Part shown: positions 43,960-56,216 of the stretch, in pieces | Layout of the letters: every line of letters begins with the position of its first letter | How positions within the stretch are numbered: position 1 is the first letter of the stretch | Position numbers and translations under genes: made by a program | NCBI GenBank assembly: GCA_014529385.2 | Contig: CM043969.1 | Span: 24,040,446-24,104,445 of the forward strand | DNA length: 64,000 bases | Direction: 5' to 3' | DNA from: Adiantum capillus-veneris | Taxonomy: Eukaryota > Streptophyta > Polypodiopsida > Polypodiales > Pteridaceae | Notes under the pieces: model-generated | Told to the model about the DNA's origin: nothing | What the model saw: the letters and a program-made list of their open reading frames with translations, nothing else | Databases searched by the model: none

Positions 43960-46046
43960 GTCCTCTGCATTCCATGGGATGCACGAGCGTATCTTGACCA
44001 AGGAGAAGAATATGGGCTTCATAGCCCAATAGCCATTTTGACAGGGTCTTCAGGATCATTTGACAATTTTACAAAAGTCATTTGTCAAAAGATTAGCCCA
44101 AAATATGAAAATTTTGTGGTTTTTCCTGACTTGCCAAAAATAGCACAAATTGCACTGAAGTCACCTGGTCAAAATATTAGCCCAAAATGTTCAAAATGTT
44201 AGTAGTTTTGGGTGATAAGCTTGCCAAAAAGACACAGTAAACTGGCATTTTTGTTGAAGATTTGAATTGTGCGATGGGCCTGCCACATCAACAGTTCCCC
44301 ACGGCTTGCAAATTATGCGGTGTGGCCACAAAGGGATTCACCCCAAACACCTCACTTGTAGGTTTCTGAACAAGATATATTCGTCACCCCGCCCACACTT
44401 GCAAATTCTTGAGGAGGTCCTTTTTTTAACCATGATCCTGATTCTTTTTTTTAGTATGCACGAAACTTGTATCCTTTTATCCATTGTGGAGTCTGGACTC
44501 TATTGAAACTAAACGAGGGTTTGACATATCTAATTGAGGGTGCACTAAATTTGCTTGGGACTAATGTAGTTTTTCACAATCTTCCAGCACTAGGCTAGTG
44601 TCAGATGCTAAGGAATCCCCAAGGTGACCACATCCCATCATAGCTGGATGCTTCTTAACAAGCTTAGAACTTTTAGAGGACCTCACAATTTTAGTACAAA
44701 CTATATTCTTCCACTGAAGGTTGGCACCTCAAATTTTGTTTCTTTCCTAGTTCATTGCCTTGTCATACAACTAGTTATGGTAGTATGCATTGGGTGGATG
44801 CTTTTTCTCCAGCTAGCCAAGTTGCCGAGCATCTTGCTCTTATCATATGAAACTCCCAAGGCAATGCTTATAAAAACTACTTTTATGGCCAGACGATAAA
44901 AATCCAAGGTGTGAAATTGGTTGTCAAAATTATCAAGTTTAAATCATCAGATGATTGTAGCAGAATCATATGAAACACACCTTGGAAGAAGTAAATTTTC
45001 AATGTCTTATGTAATGAAACTTTCTTCAAGTTTTTTGGATGACACGATCAAACATTAATGGATGCGAATTGAGCGCCACGGTTTAAGTTAGGTCATGCAT
45101 GTCTTTTCACCGGTTGTCTAAAGTTATTATATGCTACTGTTGCCCATGTATTGCATTTACCTTGCTTTCAAGGTCTTGTTGTATCTTTGAATAGTGAGAA
45201 CATGAGTTGTTGTCCCTTGTCTATTGAATTTTGTCACTTATATTGTCGATGCAAATATTTGTGCCTCTAAGTTTGATGAGCACAATGACTGTTTTAGTTA
45301 AATCTACCTTTGTTGGGCTTGGGAGGATCCAAAAGGGTTCCAATTTTTTATTTACATTTACATCAGAATTGGTTGATGTAGGCAAGAGGAGAAAAGGAGG
45401 AAGAGGAAGAGGGAACGGGGACATTGAGAGAGAAAAGAGCATGAAGAGATGAGAAGTTGCCCCAAGAGTCCTCAAAGATCTATTAATTGAGTCTTGAATC
45501 TAAACTAACATAATATGGCGTAAGGGGGAGCCCTTTACACGTCAAAATTTGCGACAGGAAGGCTAAACTCCAAAACTTGAGAGAAGTCCCTGTGCACGCA
45601 AAAAAGACGGAGAGAGGCCGCTAAAGGCAGCCGGCCGTACTAGTGCAAGACTAATGTGTGTGTGAGAGAGAGAGCCTTTACATTTTTTCACATATAGTTT
45701 GCATTTGCATGTAATCAATGATAGCAAAAGGATGAAGAAGGTTGATAATGGTCGTCATGATTATGCAGGTTGCACAAAAACTCAACTGTGTACTATATCC
45801 ATATTCAAACTCGATCCTAACATGATTTTATCTAAGAATCTTTTCTAGATACCTACCTTTGAGAAAGTTTGGTGTTTTGGAACTTAAGCATTGGATGATG
45901 GTCTACTTATAGTTGCCAACATCAGTATTATGATCCCCCCCCCTCATTCCTTCCCTATAAAGAAGTAATGTTTTCCCTCAGGAGTCTTCTTGATAGTCAT
46001 TTGTCTCCTAGAGTGTGGGATATTGAGATTTTATTAGCAATAGGGC
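43960..46046. other. intergenic, no gene seen
   Basis: No domain-bearing frame. A short repeated phrase ATTAGCCCAAAAT occurs near 44092 and 44178. The GT/GA run near 45655-45672 is short. Confidence 0.5.
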
Positions 46047-46099
46047 TTGTGCGTGCAAGGCAATGTGAGGGTAATCCATAGAATAGGGAGACTTGTTGG

Positions 46100-46294
46100 A
46101 TGGAGCCTAAGGAGTTCACTTGTTATAGATGTAAAGAGATGTATTTTGAAGCCAATGGTACTCATGGTTGGGAAGACTTTTGTTGTAGGGAGGTTAGAAA
46201 GCTTTTCCTTAAAAGTTACATATCAACTTCAAGACACTTCTCTCAAAATGGCAACAAAGTACTTAAATATATGAATGTAAAAGGATATAAATAA
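46100..46294 (+). CDS. unrecognised short ORF with Cys pairs
   Basis: 64 aa: MEPKEFTCYRCKEMYFEANG then THGWEDFCCREVRKLFLKSY. A C-x2-C and a C-C pair about 20 residues apart could bind zinc, but no family was recognised. A further open stretch, rich in Glu and Ser, runs to about 46409 after a stop. It may be a decayed gene fragment. Confidence 0.25.
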   Translation: MEPKEFTCYRCKEMYFEANGTHGWEDFCCREVRKLFLKSYISTSRHFSQNGNKVLKYMNVKGYK

Positions 46295-47286
46295 GTAGAT
46301 GAGATAATCTTGAGTGGTTTGATGGAAGAGCTTTCGTCGTCATCTTATGGCACATCATCCGAGGAGAGTTGCCTTAAGACTTCTAAGGAACATTTTGATG
46401 ATCTTAGATGAAAACTAGATGTGTGTTGCACGCCAAGGTGTGAGGCGTGTAGTGAGGCATATTTATGGCTAAGATGAAAATAATGATGTTCTAGACAAGG
46501 CATAACCCATGGAAGAATTTGTTGCTTACAAAATAACACTCATTATGAAGACATTTAAAGGGACATTGAGAGAGACTGTGTGCTCATGTAAAAAAAAACC
46601 CAGGTTAATTTGATATCGCCCATAAAATTTGAGGTTCACCTACATCATTGTGACTGGCAAGCATTTTTTAGGGCCATATATCTTCTACAATACCTCAACC
46701 TCCCAAGTCTGCATTTTTTGGAGTAACGGGTACGAGTTCCAATTTCTATATGTATTGGCAAGAGACTCATCATATCTTACATTCTCTATTCCGTACAACC
46801 ATTAATGCATGCATTAGTTGTCACTAACTACCTCTTGGTCACTCCCATATGAATGCACTCTAGTTCCAAGAAAGCCACAATCAGCAAAATGGTTTTATAT
46901 TTTTCTTCATTTTGTCAAGTTAATATGAATGCAAGCAATGTATTTGCATGTGGGATTTACTAGTAGGACTAGGGAGATGTCGCCTTTATGCATTAACAAT
47001 GCCTTACGTAATCCTACACATTGTTGTTTTTTTTTTTTGGTTTTTGGGTGTTGGGGGGGGGGGGGGATTATTTGCAAAACTAACCAAGGAATAAGGCTTT
47101 GAAGGCAGCTATAGGATTTTAAGGTGGATATACACCCACGGGATTTCTAAAAGGTTTCTAGAAGCGGAAGGTTCTCCTTACTTCTCTCTCTCTCTCAAAA
47201 GACAGGTAATAGAAATGTGAAGAGAACTATGGAGCCTTCAATCTCCCCAAATAATACAATGTGATCATTCCATAGCTACAAGAGAG

Positions 47287-47287
<1 letters not shown>

Positions 47288-47333
<46 letters not shown>
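47288..47333. repeat. (CT)n microsatellite
   Basis: CT run, shorter in the duplicate at 56588-56615. Confidence 0.95.
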
Positions 47334-47337
<4 letters not shown>

Positions 47338-47528
47338 GCATCTTTCAAATGTATTGACGTTATGACTTAACACAAATTCCACACACTAACCTTTTTGTAT
47401 TTTTGTTCTTGTAACTCTCATGTAGGACTCAAATCTTAGAAAGTGAGCAATCCGTCTCAAGGTTTTTAAGACATCTAGAGGCACTTGACATAATGATTGA
47501 AGCGAAATTAAATCCCCATCAATAACAA

Positions 47529-47573
47529 GGAAACCTCCCCCCCCCCCCCCCCCCCCCCCCCACCCCCACCCCC
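47529..47573. repeat. poly-C tract
   Basis: Run of C with a few A, replacing the outer part of the left TIR of the T1 copy that follows. Confidence 0.9.
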
Positions 47574-48094
47574 AAGGGAGGTGGGATCAATGGCCCACAG
47601 TAGCCATCGCGAGGCGGGTGCCATCCGAGCCGTTGGATTCGACCGGCCTAGGGAGGTGGGATCAATGGCCCATATTAGGCATCGCGAGGCGGGTGCAATC
47701 CAAGCCGTCGGATCGCCGTTCGAACTAGGTGTGAACTAAGAGTGAACTGGGGAGGTATGTGCACCACACCGAATTTGGTGTGAACTCAACGTGAACAAAG
47801 TGTGAGCTTGGTTTGAACTCGGGAGGGTCTGCACACCACACCAAATTTGGTGTGAACTAGATGTAAACTTGTCTGTGACGTCGCGATCTATAAATTTACC
47901 TCACACATATACACACAACGAACGCGCGATAGCCTAGTGGTTAGAGTCAATTCTGTGGGGGGAGAGGGTAGCGGGTTCAAGCCCCGGATCTGAGAAAGCG
48001 GGAATCTTTTGCATTCTATAGGCAATCTAGCGGTCACAATCAACTGGTGATCGTGAGCCATTGATCCCGTCTCCCAAAAGGAGGTGTCAATTAG
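47573..48094. mobile_element. TIR element with tRNA-like core, family T1 copy 2
   Basis: The right TIR is 48057-48094 (GCCATTGATCCC..GTGTCAATTAG). On the left, the GGGAGGTGGGATCAATGGCC part occurs twice (47574 and 47652) in a 76-bp tandem duplication, and its outer part is lost into the C tract. Inside: palindromes CACACCAAATTTGGTGTG (47837-47854), GTGTGAAC repeats and the tRNA-like core with box A TAGCCTAGTGG (47930-47940) and box B GCGGGTTCAAGCCC (47971-47984). Confidence 0.65.
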
Positions 48095-48100
48095 TAACGA

Positions 48101-48101
48101 G

Positions 48102-48140
<39 letters not shown>
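48101..48140. repeat. poly-C tract
   Basis: About 40 consecutive C directly after the T1 right TIR. Confidence 0.95.
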
Positions 48141-48218
48141 ACCCACAGAGAAAGAGAGAGGGCTGCCCTTGCAGCCTGCACACAGAGGGGGAGAGAGAGA
48201 GACCAGTGTCCTAGGTCG

Positions 48219-48309
<91 letters not shown>
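48219..48309. repeat. (GT)n(GA)n microsatellite
   Basis: GT run followed by GA run; the duplicate at 57447-57572 has CT and CA runs of different length at the same place. Confidence 0.95.
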
Positions 48310-48312
<3 letters not shown>

Positions 48313-48325
48313 TTCCACCTCTCTT

Positions 48326-48629
48326 GCCCTCGTTTATAAGTGACACGAGGTCCGAGTAGAGGGATCGACAGTAGGGAAGCTTTGGGGCCGTTGGAACGAT
48401 GTAGCGCGGGGGGGGGGGGTTATATAGCGTAAGAGTTGCATACATTTCAACCGATCACGCTAGGCGAGTTGGATAAGGCATGGGAGCGTGAAGGGACAAG
48501 TCTGGGGTTCAAGACCTGAGCGGCGATGACGGGGAGCCTTTTTTTTAAATCCGTGTAGATGGGATCAAGGGTGGATTAAACCCTCATCGTAGATCCCACT
48601 ACTTTCGGCGTGTCACTTATAAACAAGGC
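48326..48629. mobile_element. TIR element with tRNA-like core, family T2
   Basis: Left TIR 48326-48366 and right TIR 48592-48629 share GTTTATAAGTGACACG exactly and GTAG-x-GGGATC at the inner end, in inverted orientation. Inside, box A TAGGCGAGTTGGATAAGGC (48461-48479) and box B GGGGTTCAAGACC (48504-48516) form a tRNA-like segment. The element is about 304 bp and noncoding. A lone copy of the left TIR lies at 57593-57633, at the end of the segmental duplication. Confidence 0.6.
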
Positions 48630-48852
48630 TCTCCTGCACACAATAGAAAGAGAGAGAGAGAAAGAGTCAACCACCTACAATTGAGAAACAAAGACAAAAT
48701 CTCCTTGCGGATCTGCAAATTTTTTCGTCCGGTTGTGGCATACACATAATAACATCAAAATGATGTAATTTTCCATCATCCATTGCATCACAAAATTTTT
48801 CCTTGGTGAGTGCATATTCAAAGAAAAAACGCTCTTCTTCTTGCATTAGAGA

Positions 48853-49003
48853 GAAATGGCCTATGAACTTTGAGAATAGCGGAATTAAGAGAATTAGAGT
48901 GAGCACTTTTGTGAGATTACTTTGAGAACATAGAGGGTGAACTTAATTGATGGTAACAACATGAATATAATACTTAATTAACTTGGTATGAACAATACTT
49001 TTG

Positions 49004-49062
<59 letters not shown>

Positions 49063-49798
49063 GAGAGCATGACAATAGTTGAGGACCGGATTTACTTGGA
49101 ACCGCCCCCCCACCCCCTCCAAAAGGCGTTTGTATTATAGATTCTCCCTTCAAGAGAGAATTGTTACAATACCATCTTTTTGTTCCTTGTGACCTTGCTA
49201 ATGCTATGAAGATGGAAAGCTTCATGCATCTCGAGCATAACATAAAATTTGCAAAAAGCATTAACTATCCCAAGCCTCAGTCTCAAGGCCTCAAACATCT
49301 TTGAAGGTGAAGAGAGCTAGCGGGAAATGATGATAGGGAAGAGGAAGAAGAATCATCCATAAGAGAAAGAAATAGTTCCTCACTTATCATCACGCTTCTT
49401 GCTTAGCATAGCATAATAGCATAGTAATGAAAATGAAGAAGATGACAAGCTTAAGCATTGAAGCATGACTCTTAGTTGGATTTGCATTCCATAGCCAAGA
49501 GTGTTGGTGTAGGCTCTCCACTTCTCAACAAGCTTTGAGAAGGGGATGGAGCTCTTGCACTTTGCACTCCACACAATGAGAGAATGTGTGTGCGTGTGTG
49601 GAAGAGTATACCCGCCTCTCATACTTGGTCCACACCTCTCTCTTTCTCTCTCTCTTTCGTATTATTTGATTATTTCATTTGGACATATGTCCTCTTTTTT
49701 CTCTTTGAGAGAAAGAACTTAATTATTTATTTTTATGTATCTAAATTCTCATTGGACCCCTTTAAAATCCGTCCAATAGAATTCAAGCACATTGTGAG
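48853..49798. repeat. dispersed repeat R1, copy 2
   Basis: Collinear with 10268-11220, with a GA run (49009-49057) in place of a short purine stretch. Confidence 0.65.
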
Positions 49799-50361
49799 GG
49801 CCACATGCGGAGGATCATTTGAACATGTGTCTTTTATGCTTATTAAGTCATTTAGTTTGAATTGAATACTTCAAACACTTAGTCAATCAAGCATGGAGAC
49901 GTTGATGCCTCTTGAGTGTTTATCTTTGAGTTGAACACTTCAAGAACCTTAGTCATTTAAGCATGTGAGAAGCACCTCAAGCTTTTGGGCAAGGTTCCCA
50001 CTAATACTTAGCAAGCCGACAAGCACCTCATGCTTGGGTGTGATTCCCACCTCAAGGTCAGCCCTAGCTTGCCTAAGATCAAATGACTTTTTAACACCTT
50101 AAGGTCAGCCCTAGCTTGCCTAGCTTGCCTAAGATCAAAGGACTTTTTAACACTAATTTTTAGAGGTCTTGAATGAAGATAACCCTAAGGTATTTGAGCT
50201 CCATTAGGTAGCATTGCTCTTTAACAAACCATCTCTCATTTGGACCCCTTTAACCTTGGCCTCATGTTTGAGACAAATCCATAAGCACATGTTTATATTC
50301 TAATCCTTGTTTTCGTTTATTCGCCCACATTAAATAATCGGTTTAATATGAGAAAATCATT
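49799..50361. other. intergenic, no gene seen
   Basis: Contains a short duplicated phrase AAGGTCAGCCCTAGCTTGCC (50054 and 50101). No gene recognised. Confidence 0.5.
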
Positions 50362-50672
50362 TGGAAGAATTTTTTGCTTACAAAATAACACTCATTATTA
50401 AGACATTTAGAGGGATATAGAGAGAGATTGTATGCTCATGTCAGAAAAAACCCAAGTTAATTTGAAATCACCCATAAAATTTGAGGTTCACCTACATGAT
50501 TGTGGCTGGCAAGCTTTTTTTAGGGCCATATATCTTCTACAATACCTCAACCTAATTCCCTTTGGCATAGCTTTGCGGCTTAGTATCCTCCGAAGTCTAC
50601 GCATTTTTAGGAGTAACGGGTTGCGAGTTCCAATTTCTACATATATTGGCAAGAGACTCATCATATCTTACA

Positions 50673-50756
50673 TGTTAGGAAATAAGACGTAGCTAAATAG
50701 ATAATTGAGTAGATTACTTAATGGAGAGAGACAGATTTACATACACGAGATTATAG

Positions 50757-50819
<63 letters not shown>

Positions 50820-51458
50820 CACGATATACGTGGTTCACCCAATGTGGGCTACGTCCACGGGAAAGCAGCCACTCAATGGCTTTAGTACTTCAAAAGAAGA
50901 AGTAGTTTACAAAAGGATTATACCCTTAATGGAGCTCCCGCCTTGCTTCACTCTCACCACCTCACACTCACCTTGTTGCATCAACTTCACACTATAAAAT
51001 GTGTGTAGAAATGGCCTCCTTTTATAGGCCAAAAGGGCTGCTCTCTCTCATGAGAGGCAGCCATGTGTAGCCGCCCTTGTGTAGATAAGTCCAAATCGGA
51101 CCCTCCAATCCGCCCATGCGTGGCTGCCCTTGAGAAGACAAGTCCGCTTTTGAATTCGGCCACCGGCTCCACCGGCCACCGGCCATTGACTACCGGCCAT
51201 GGGCCAACCGACGGTTGTTTTCCAACCACTTTTCGGCCGCCGTCTGGCCATAATATTCTGGCGAGGGAAAAAAAAAGTCTCGGGGGCTTCCGCCCCCGAG
51301 GCCCCTAAAGTTGCCCTTGGTTTTTGACTGTGAAAATTTTGGTTTCCGGTGAGTGATTTACCTTCATGCACGATGGCTTCTCCTCATAATGGGGGCCTTA
51401 CAAATGTGCGCTTTAACCACAGAAAATTACAAGGGTAAATCAGGCTCCATAATTAACA
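50673..51458 (-). repeat. Copia 3' LTR
   Basis: 786 bp. Differs from the other LTR mainly by a longer GA run (50758-50815). Includes repeated ACCGGCCA motifs at about 51165-51210. Confidence 0.95.
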
Positions 51459-51472
51459 ATCTCCCACTTGGA
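51459..51472 (-). other. Copia polypurine tract
   Basis: Minus strand reads CCAAGTGGGAGATT directly before TGTTAATTATGG. Confidence 0.75.
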
Positions 51473-51518
51473 GACTGATCTCCAAACCAAACCTGTGATT
51501 GCTTTCCATTATGGCTTC

Positions 51519-52106
51519 TTATTCTTGAATGCCGATTGAAGATGAGCAAAAGCTCAACTTCTCCTTGTTGACCACGTTTGTAAACATGTCTGCAGGATTT
51601 TCACTTGTATGCACCTTTCCTAGCTTTAGCTGTCCCTCTTCCAAAAGAGTGCGTATGAAGTGATATCTCACCTCAATGTGCTTTGTCCTTGAATGAAAGG
51701 CTGAGTTCTTCGCAAGATGGATAGCGCTTTGGCTATCACTGTACAAGACACAATTGTCTTGTTTAAATCCAACATCTTCTAAGAATCTGTGAAGCCACAT
51801 AATTTCTTTGCTTGCCTCCGTCATTGCTACATACTCTGCTTCCGTGGTAGAAAGTGAAACCACTTTCTGCAGCTTTGAAGCCCAGCTTACTGCTGTGCCT
51901 CCAACCGTGAACACATAGCCAGTAGTGCTCCTTCGAGTATCTTTGTCACCTGCCATATCTGCATCAGCATACCCTTCTAGAAAAATATCAGTTCCTCCAA
52001 AACACAAAGCATTTGTTGTTGTCCCTTTTAGATACCTAAGTATCCACTTCACAGCTTGCCAATGCTCTTTACCTGGGTTGTCCATGAACCTACTCACAAC
52101 TCCCAC
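51519..52106 (-). pseudogene. Copia RNase H
   Basis: Reads WILRYLKGTTTNALCFGGTD, LEGYADADMAGDKDTRRSTT (catalytic Asp), VVSLSTTEAEYVAMTEASKE (Glu), LYSDSQSAIHLAKNSAFHSR and HIEVRYHFIRTLLEEGQLKL. It is the C-terminal end of the polyprotein and is open to the stop at 51519. A stop or shift near 52107 separates it from RT. Confidence 0.88.
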
Positions 52107-52273
52107 TGCATGTGCAAGTCTGGCCTTGTCCAGACCATAGCATACATTAGAGAACCTACCGCTGCAGCATATGGAACTTTAAACATATAGGCTATCTCCT
52201 CTTGTGTCTTTGGACACATATCCTTCGTTAGTTTAAAATGACCAGCCAAAGGTGTAGAAACTGGTTTTGCATT

Positions 52274-52759
52274 TTACATTGCAAACCTTTCTAGTACCTT
52301 CTTGATGTAATCTGCTTGAGATAGCTTTATTGTCTTCTTCGTCCTGTCCCTTGATATTTTCATACCAAGTATCCTCTTTGCAGCACCTAAATCTTTCATT
52401 GAAAAAGATTTAGACAGCTCCTCTTTTAGGTCTTTGATGTCCTGCATGTTAGCACTTGCAATCAACATGTCATCAACATACAACATTAGGATGATGAATT
52501 TTGCATCTCCCAAATTCTTCGTGTAGACGCAGTGATCCGAGTTGCATCTTGTGAATCCATGATCCAACATCCATCGATCAAACTTCAAGTACCATTGTCT
52601 TGATGCTTGCTTTAAACCATACAAGCTCTTAACCATTTTCTCCTTATCTTTTACTTCATACCCCTTTGGTTGAAGCATGTAGATTTCCTCCTCTAAGTCA
52701 CCGTGAGGGAATGCCATATTTACATCCATTTGCTCGAGATTTAGATCATGAGCAGCCAA
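52274..52759 (-). pseudogene. Copia reverse transcriptase
   Basis: Reads LEQMDVNMAFPHGDLEEEIY, SLYGLKQASRQWYLKFD, and LMLYVDDMLIAS with the catalytic YVDD box kept; then LGMKISRDRTKKTIKLSQAD. It follows the upstream frame after a shift and stops at 52274; the connection domain continues to 52107 in broken form. Confidence 0.88.
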
Positions 52760-55368
52760 TTGAGTTTATTTTTACAACAGGAGAAAATATTTCATTGAAG
52801 TCAATACCTTTCTTTTGAGAAAAACCTTTTACCACAAGCCTAGACTTGTACCTTTTCTTCCCACCTTCTTCTTCCTTCAGCTTGTACACCCATTTGTTTT
52901 GAAGTGCCCGCTTACCTTTAGGCAACTCAACCAACTCCCATGTTTGGTTGCGATGTAGTGAGTCCATCTCCACTTGCATGCTCTTTGTCCATTCTTCTTT
53001 GGATTCATGTTGCATAGCTTCTTCGTATGATTCCAGCTCTCCAGAATCTAAGATCAAGAGATGGTTGAAGGAAGGAACAAACCTTTCTGGAGGTCTACTT
53101 GCTCTTGTAGATCTTCGGGGAATAGATTGAGGCTCCTCATTTGGTTGACGTTGTTGCACATTGTCACCGTTTGCAGTCCTTGAGTCCTCACCGTCTTCAA
53201 GCTCCATGTACTTATCACCTGTTTCTTTTGTTTGTTTTCTTTCCAAGTAATCTTTGTACATATTTTGCTCGTTAAAAATTACATCCCTACTTCTTAAGAT
53301 TTTACCATCTTCAGGATTCCATAGGCGATACCCAAAGTCACCTTCTCCATAGCCAATGAAGAAACACTTTTTGGACTTTGTGTTTAGCTTTGATCTTAGG
53401 CTTCTATCTATGTGCATGAAAGCCTCACACCCAAACACTTTGAGAAATGCATAATTCATCAGTTTACCTGTCCATGCCTCTTCTGGAACTCCCCCATCCA
53501 ATGCCGTTGAGGGTGACCGATTGATTAAGTACATAGATGTACTTACAGCTTCCGCCCAAAACTCCAACGGTAGGCCTGCATGTAGCCGCATGCTTCGTGC
53601 TCGCTCCATGATTGTCGTGTTCATCCTTTTCGAAATACCATTTTGCTGAGGTGTCCTTGGGGTTGTCCTTTGCCTCCGAATGCCATTGCTAGCACAAAAG
53701 CTTTCAAAAGCTTGGCTGCAATATTCGCCTCCATTGTCGGATCTGAGGCATTTAACCTTGGTACCTGTTTCATTCTCCACAAAGGCTTTCCACCTTTGAA
53801 ATATGAAAAATACATCGGATTTATTCTTCATGACATAAACCCATGTTTTTCTAGTCGCATCGTCTATGAATGTTACATAGTACAATGAGCCACCAAGTGA
53901 TGGTGTACTTGCAGGACCCCAAACATCAGAATGAACCAACTCAAGTTTTTTATTTTTTCTTTCATTTTCTGATTTTTGAAATTTTACCCTCTTTTGTTTA
54001 CCATAAACACAATCTTCACAGAACTCTAAGTCCACTTCTTTCAAACCTGGTAGAAGCTTCTTTGTTTGAAGGATTTGCATTCCTTTGGCACTCATATGCC
54101 CAAGCCGGTAGTGCCACACTGCACTGTCAACTTCTGTAGTTGCTGCACAAGCTGAAGGTTGCGTGCTAACAGTACACAAGTAAAGTGTACCGACCTTTTC
54201 TCCCTTGGCAACCACCAAAGATCCCTTTGAGATCTTCCACCGTTTGTTTCCGAATGCAATGTTGTGACCTTCATCGTCCAATTGTCGTGTAGAGATTAAA
54301 TTTTTGCGAAGAGAAGGAACATGCCTCACATCTTTAAGCTTCCATTCATTTCCGCTAGAAGTTTTGATAGAAACTGTACCTTTGCCGACAATCTCACAAG
54401 CTTCATCATCTCCCAAGTATACATACCCAAAATTACCTTTGGTGTAGTCTTGGAAATGTTGCTTGTGTGGTGTCGCATGGAATGAAGCCCTGGAATCTAC
54501 TATCCAGGAATTAGACACATTGTCTAATGAGAGAATTAGAGCATCTTGCTCTACTTTACCTGCCACATTGGCCTCCGATGTTGGCTTGTTGTCTTGAGAC
54601 TCTGTCTCCTTCTTCTTCTTGGACCAACAATCCTTCTTGACGTGGCCCTTCTTGCCGCAGTTCGAACATTCAAGAACTGACTTTGTGCGTGACTTGCTCC
54701 GCCTTGAGCGATCACGACCCTTTTGGTTTTTGAACCTCTCCTTAGGCCTTCCTCTTGTTTCCACTGACAGTGCAGCACTTGATGATTCTCCTGTGCTTCT
54801 CCTTCGTATTTCCTCGCTTAGGAGAACACCCACAACATCATCAAACTTAAGAGTATTTGTGCCAGAAATAGAATTACTTACAGCCATCACAAGGCTGTCC
54901 CAACTATCCTGTAGAGATGATAGTATAAGGAGAGCTCGCAGTTCGTCATCGAAATTGATTTTCACCGATCGAAGTTGACTTATGTTTGTGTTAAAGTCAT
55001 TTAGGTGTTCTGCAACTGAACCATTCTCTGCCATCTTTATATTGAACAAGCGCTTCATAAGAAATACCTTATTGGATGCCGATGGTTTCTCGTAGAAGTC
55101 GTCAAGTGACTTCATCAAGTCCTCCGTGGTCTTCATCTCCGAAACATTGAAGGCCACCGTTGATGCCAAGCTTAACCGGATTGTTCCCAGTGCCTTTCGA
55201 TCAAGGACAATCCATGCTTCATCTGCCATTGTTGAGGGCTTCTTCGCAAGACCGCCTAGTGGCAAATAGAGGTCCTTCTGGTAGAGATAGTCTTCAATCT
55301 GCATCTTCCAATGTTGGTAGTTTTTTTCTGTTGAACTTCTCAATCTTGAGCTTCCCTTCCTCCGCCAT
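52746..55368 (-). pseudogene. Copia gag-protease-integrase and RT start
   Basis: The ATG at 55368 (MAEEGKLKIEKF) is separated by one frameshift at an A-run (about 55321-55327) from an 865-codon frame (55343-52746). Domains: UBN2-type gag (MKRLFNIKMAENGSVAEHLN), zinc knuckle CSNCGKKGHVKKDC, protease WIVDSRASFHAT where the usual D-S-G is D-S-R, GAG-pre-integrase WHYRLGHMSAKG, integrase with HSDVWGP and RSDNGGEY, then QQNGISKRMN where the catalytic Glu is Lys. RT begins WVYKLKEEEGGKKRYKSRLV, and the frame breaks after FSPVVKINSI. Confidence 0.88.
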
Positions 55369-55427
55369 AACTCCCACTCAATTCAAGGAATCCTTTCCTT
55401 GAGATAATTTAGCTACGAGTAAACCTT

Positions 55428-55439
55428 GTTTTGATACCA
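55428..55439 (-). other. Copia primer-binding site
   Basis: Minus strand reads TGGTATCAAAAC, an initiator-Met-type site, two bases from the LTR. Confidence 0.8.
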
Positions 55440-55441
55440 GT

Positions 55442-56216
55442 TGTTAGGAAATAAAACGTAGCTAAATAGATAATTGAGTAGATTACTTAATGGAGAGAAA
55501 CAGATTTACATACACGAGATTATAGAGTAGAGAGAGAGAGAGAGAGTACACACGATATACGTGGTTCACCCAATGTGGGCTACGTCCACGGGAAAGCAGC
55601 CACTCAATGGCTTTAGTACTTCAAAACAAGAAGTAGTTTACAAAGGGATTATACCCTTAATGGAGCTCCCGCCTTGCTTCACTCTCATCACCTCACACTC
55701 ACCTTGTTGCATCAACTTCACACTATGAAATGTGTGTAGAAATGGCCTCCTTTTATAGGCCAAAAGGGCTACTCTCTCTCATGAGAGGCAGCCATGTGTA
55801 GCCGCCTTTGCGTAGATAAGTCCAAATCGGACCCTCCAATCCGCCCATGTGTGGCCACCCTTGAGAAGACAAGTCCGCTTTTGAATTCGGCCACCGGCCA
55901 TTGAATTCGGCCATCGGCTCCACCGGCCATTGACTTCCGACCACCGGCCATCGGCCAACCGACGGTTGTTTTCTGACCACTTTCCGGCCTGACGTCCGGC
56001 CATAATATTTCGACGAAAAGAAATATTCCAACGAGGAAAAAAAAAAATCTCCGAGGCAGCGCCTAAAATTGCCCCTGATTTTTGACTGTGAAAATTTTGG
56101 TTTTCGATGAGTGATTTACCTTCATGCACGATGGCTTCTCCTCATAATGAGAGCTTTACAAATGTGTACTTTAACCACAGAAAATTACTAGGGTAAATCA
56201 GGCTCCATAATTAACA
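55442..56216 (-). repeat. Copia 5' LTR
   Basis: 775 bp with the same ends; GA run short, and an extra CGGCCATTGAATT-type unit near 55890. Confidence 0.95.

Larger units (their letters stand above)
46508..48366. repeat. segmental duplication copy 1 (empty site)
   Basis: Collinear with 50362-50672 plus 56222-57633: it shares GTTCACCTAC, GGCAAGAGACTCATCATATC, CCTCTTGGTCACTCCCATAT, TGGAGCCTTCAATCTCCCCA, the CT run and the T1 element, ending at GTAGAGGGATC. It has the sequence CATATCTTACATTCTCT uninterrupted (46786-46804), i.e. the pre-insertion form of the Copia target. Confidence 0.85.
50673..56216 (-). mobile_element. Ty1/Copia retrotransposon, nearly complete
   Basis: 5.54-kb minus-strand element with LTRs 50673-51458 and 55442-56216 (TGTTAGGAAATAA..AATTAACA), target duplication ttaca at 50668-50672 and 56217-56221, primer site and polypurine tract. 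Gag, protease, integrase, RT and RNase H occur in Copia order with only a few breaks. Catalytic changes in protease and integrase indicate loss of function. The paralogous empty site at 46786-46804 confirms the insertion point. Confidence 0.95.

Noticed and set aside
47921-47992. Functional tRNA gene
   Set aside because: Box A and box B are good, but acceptor and anticodon arms do not pair by eye, and the segment recurs inside TIR elements.
47888-48445. 185-aa minus-strand frame
   Set aside because: Crosses the T1 element, a poly-C tract and GA/GT runs; a repeat artefact.
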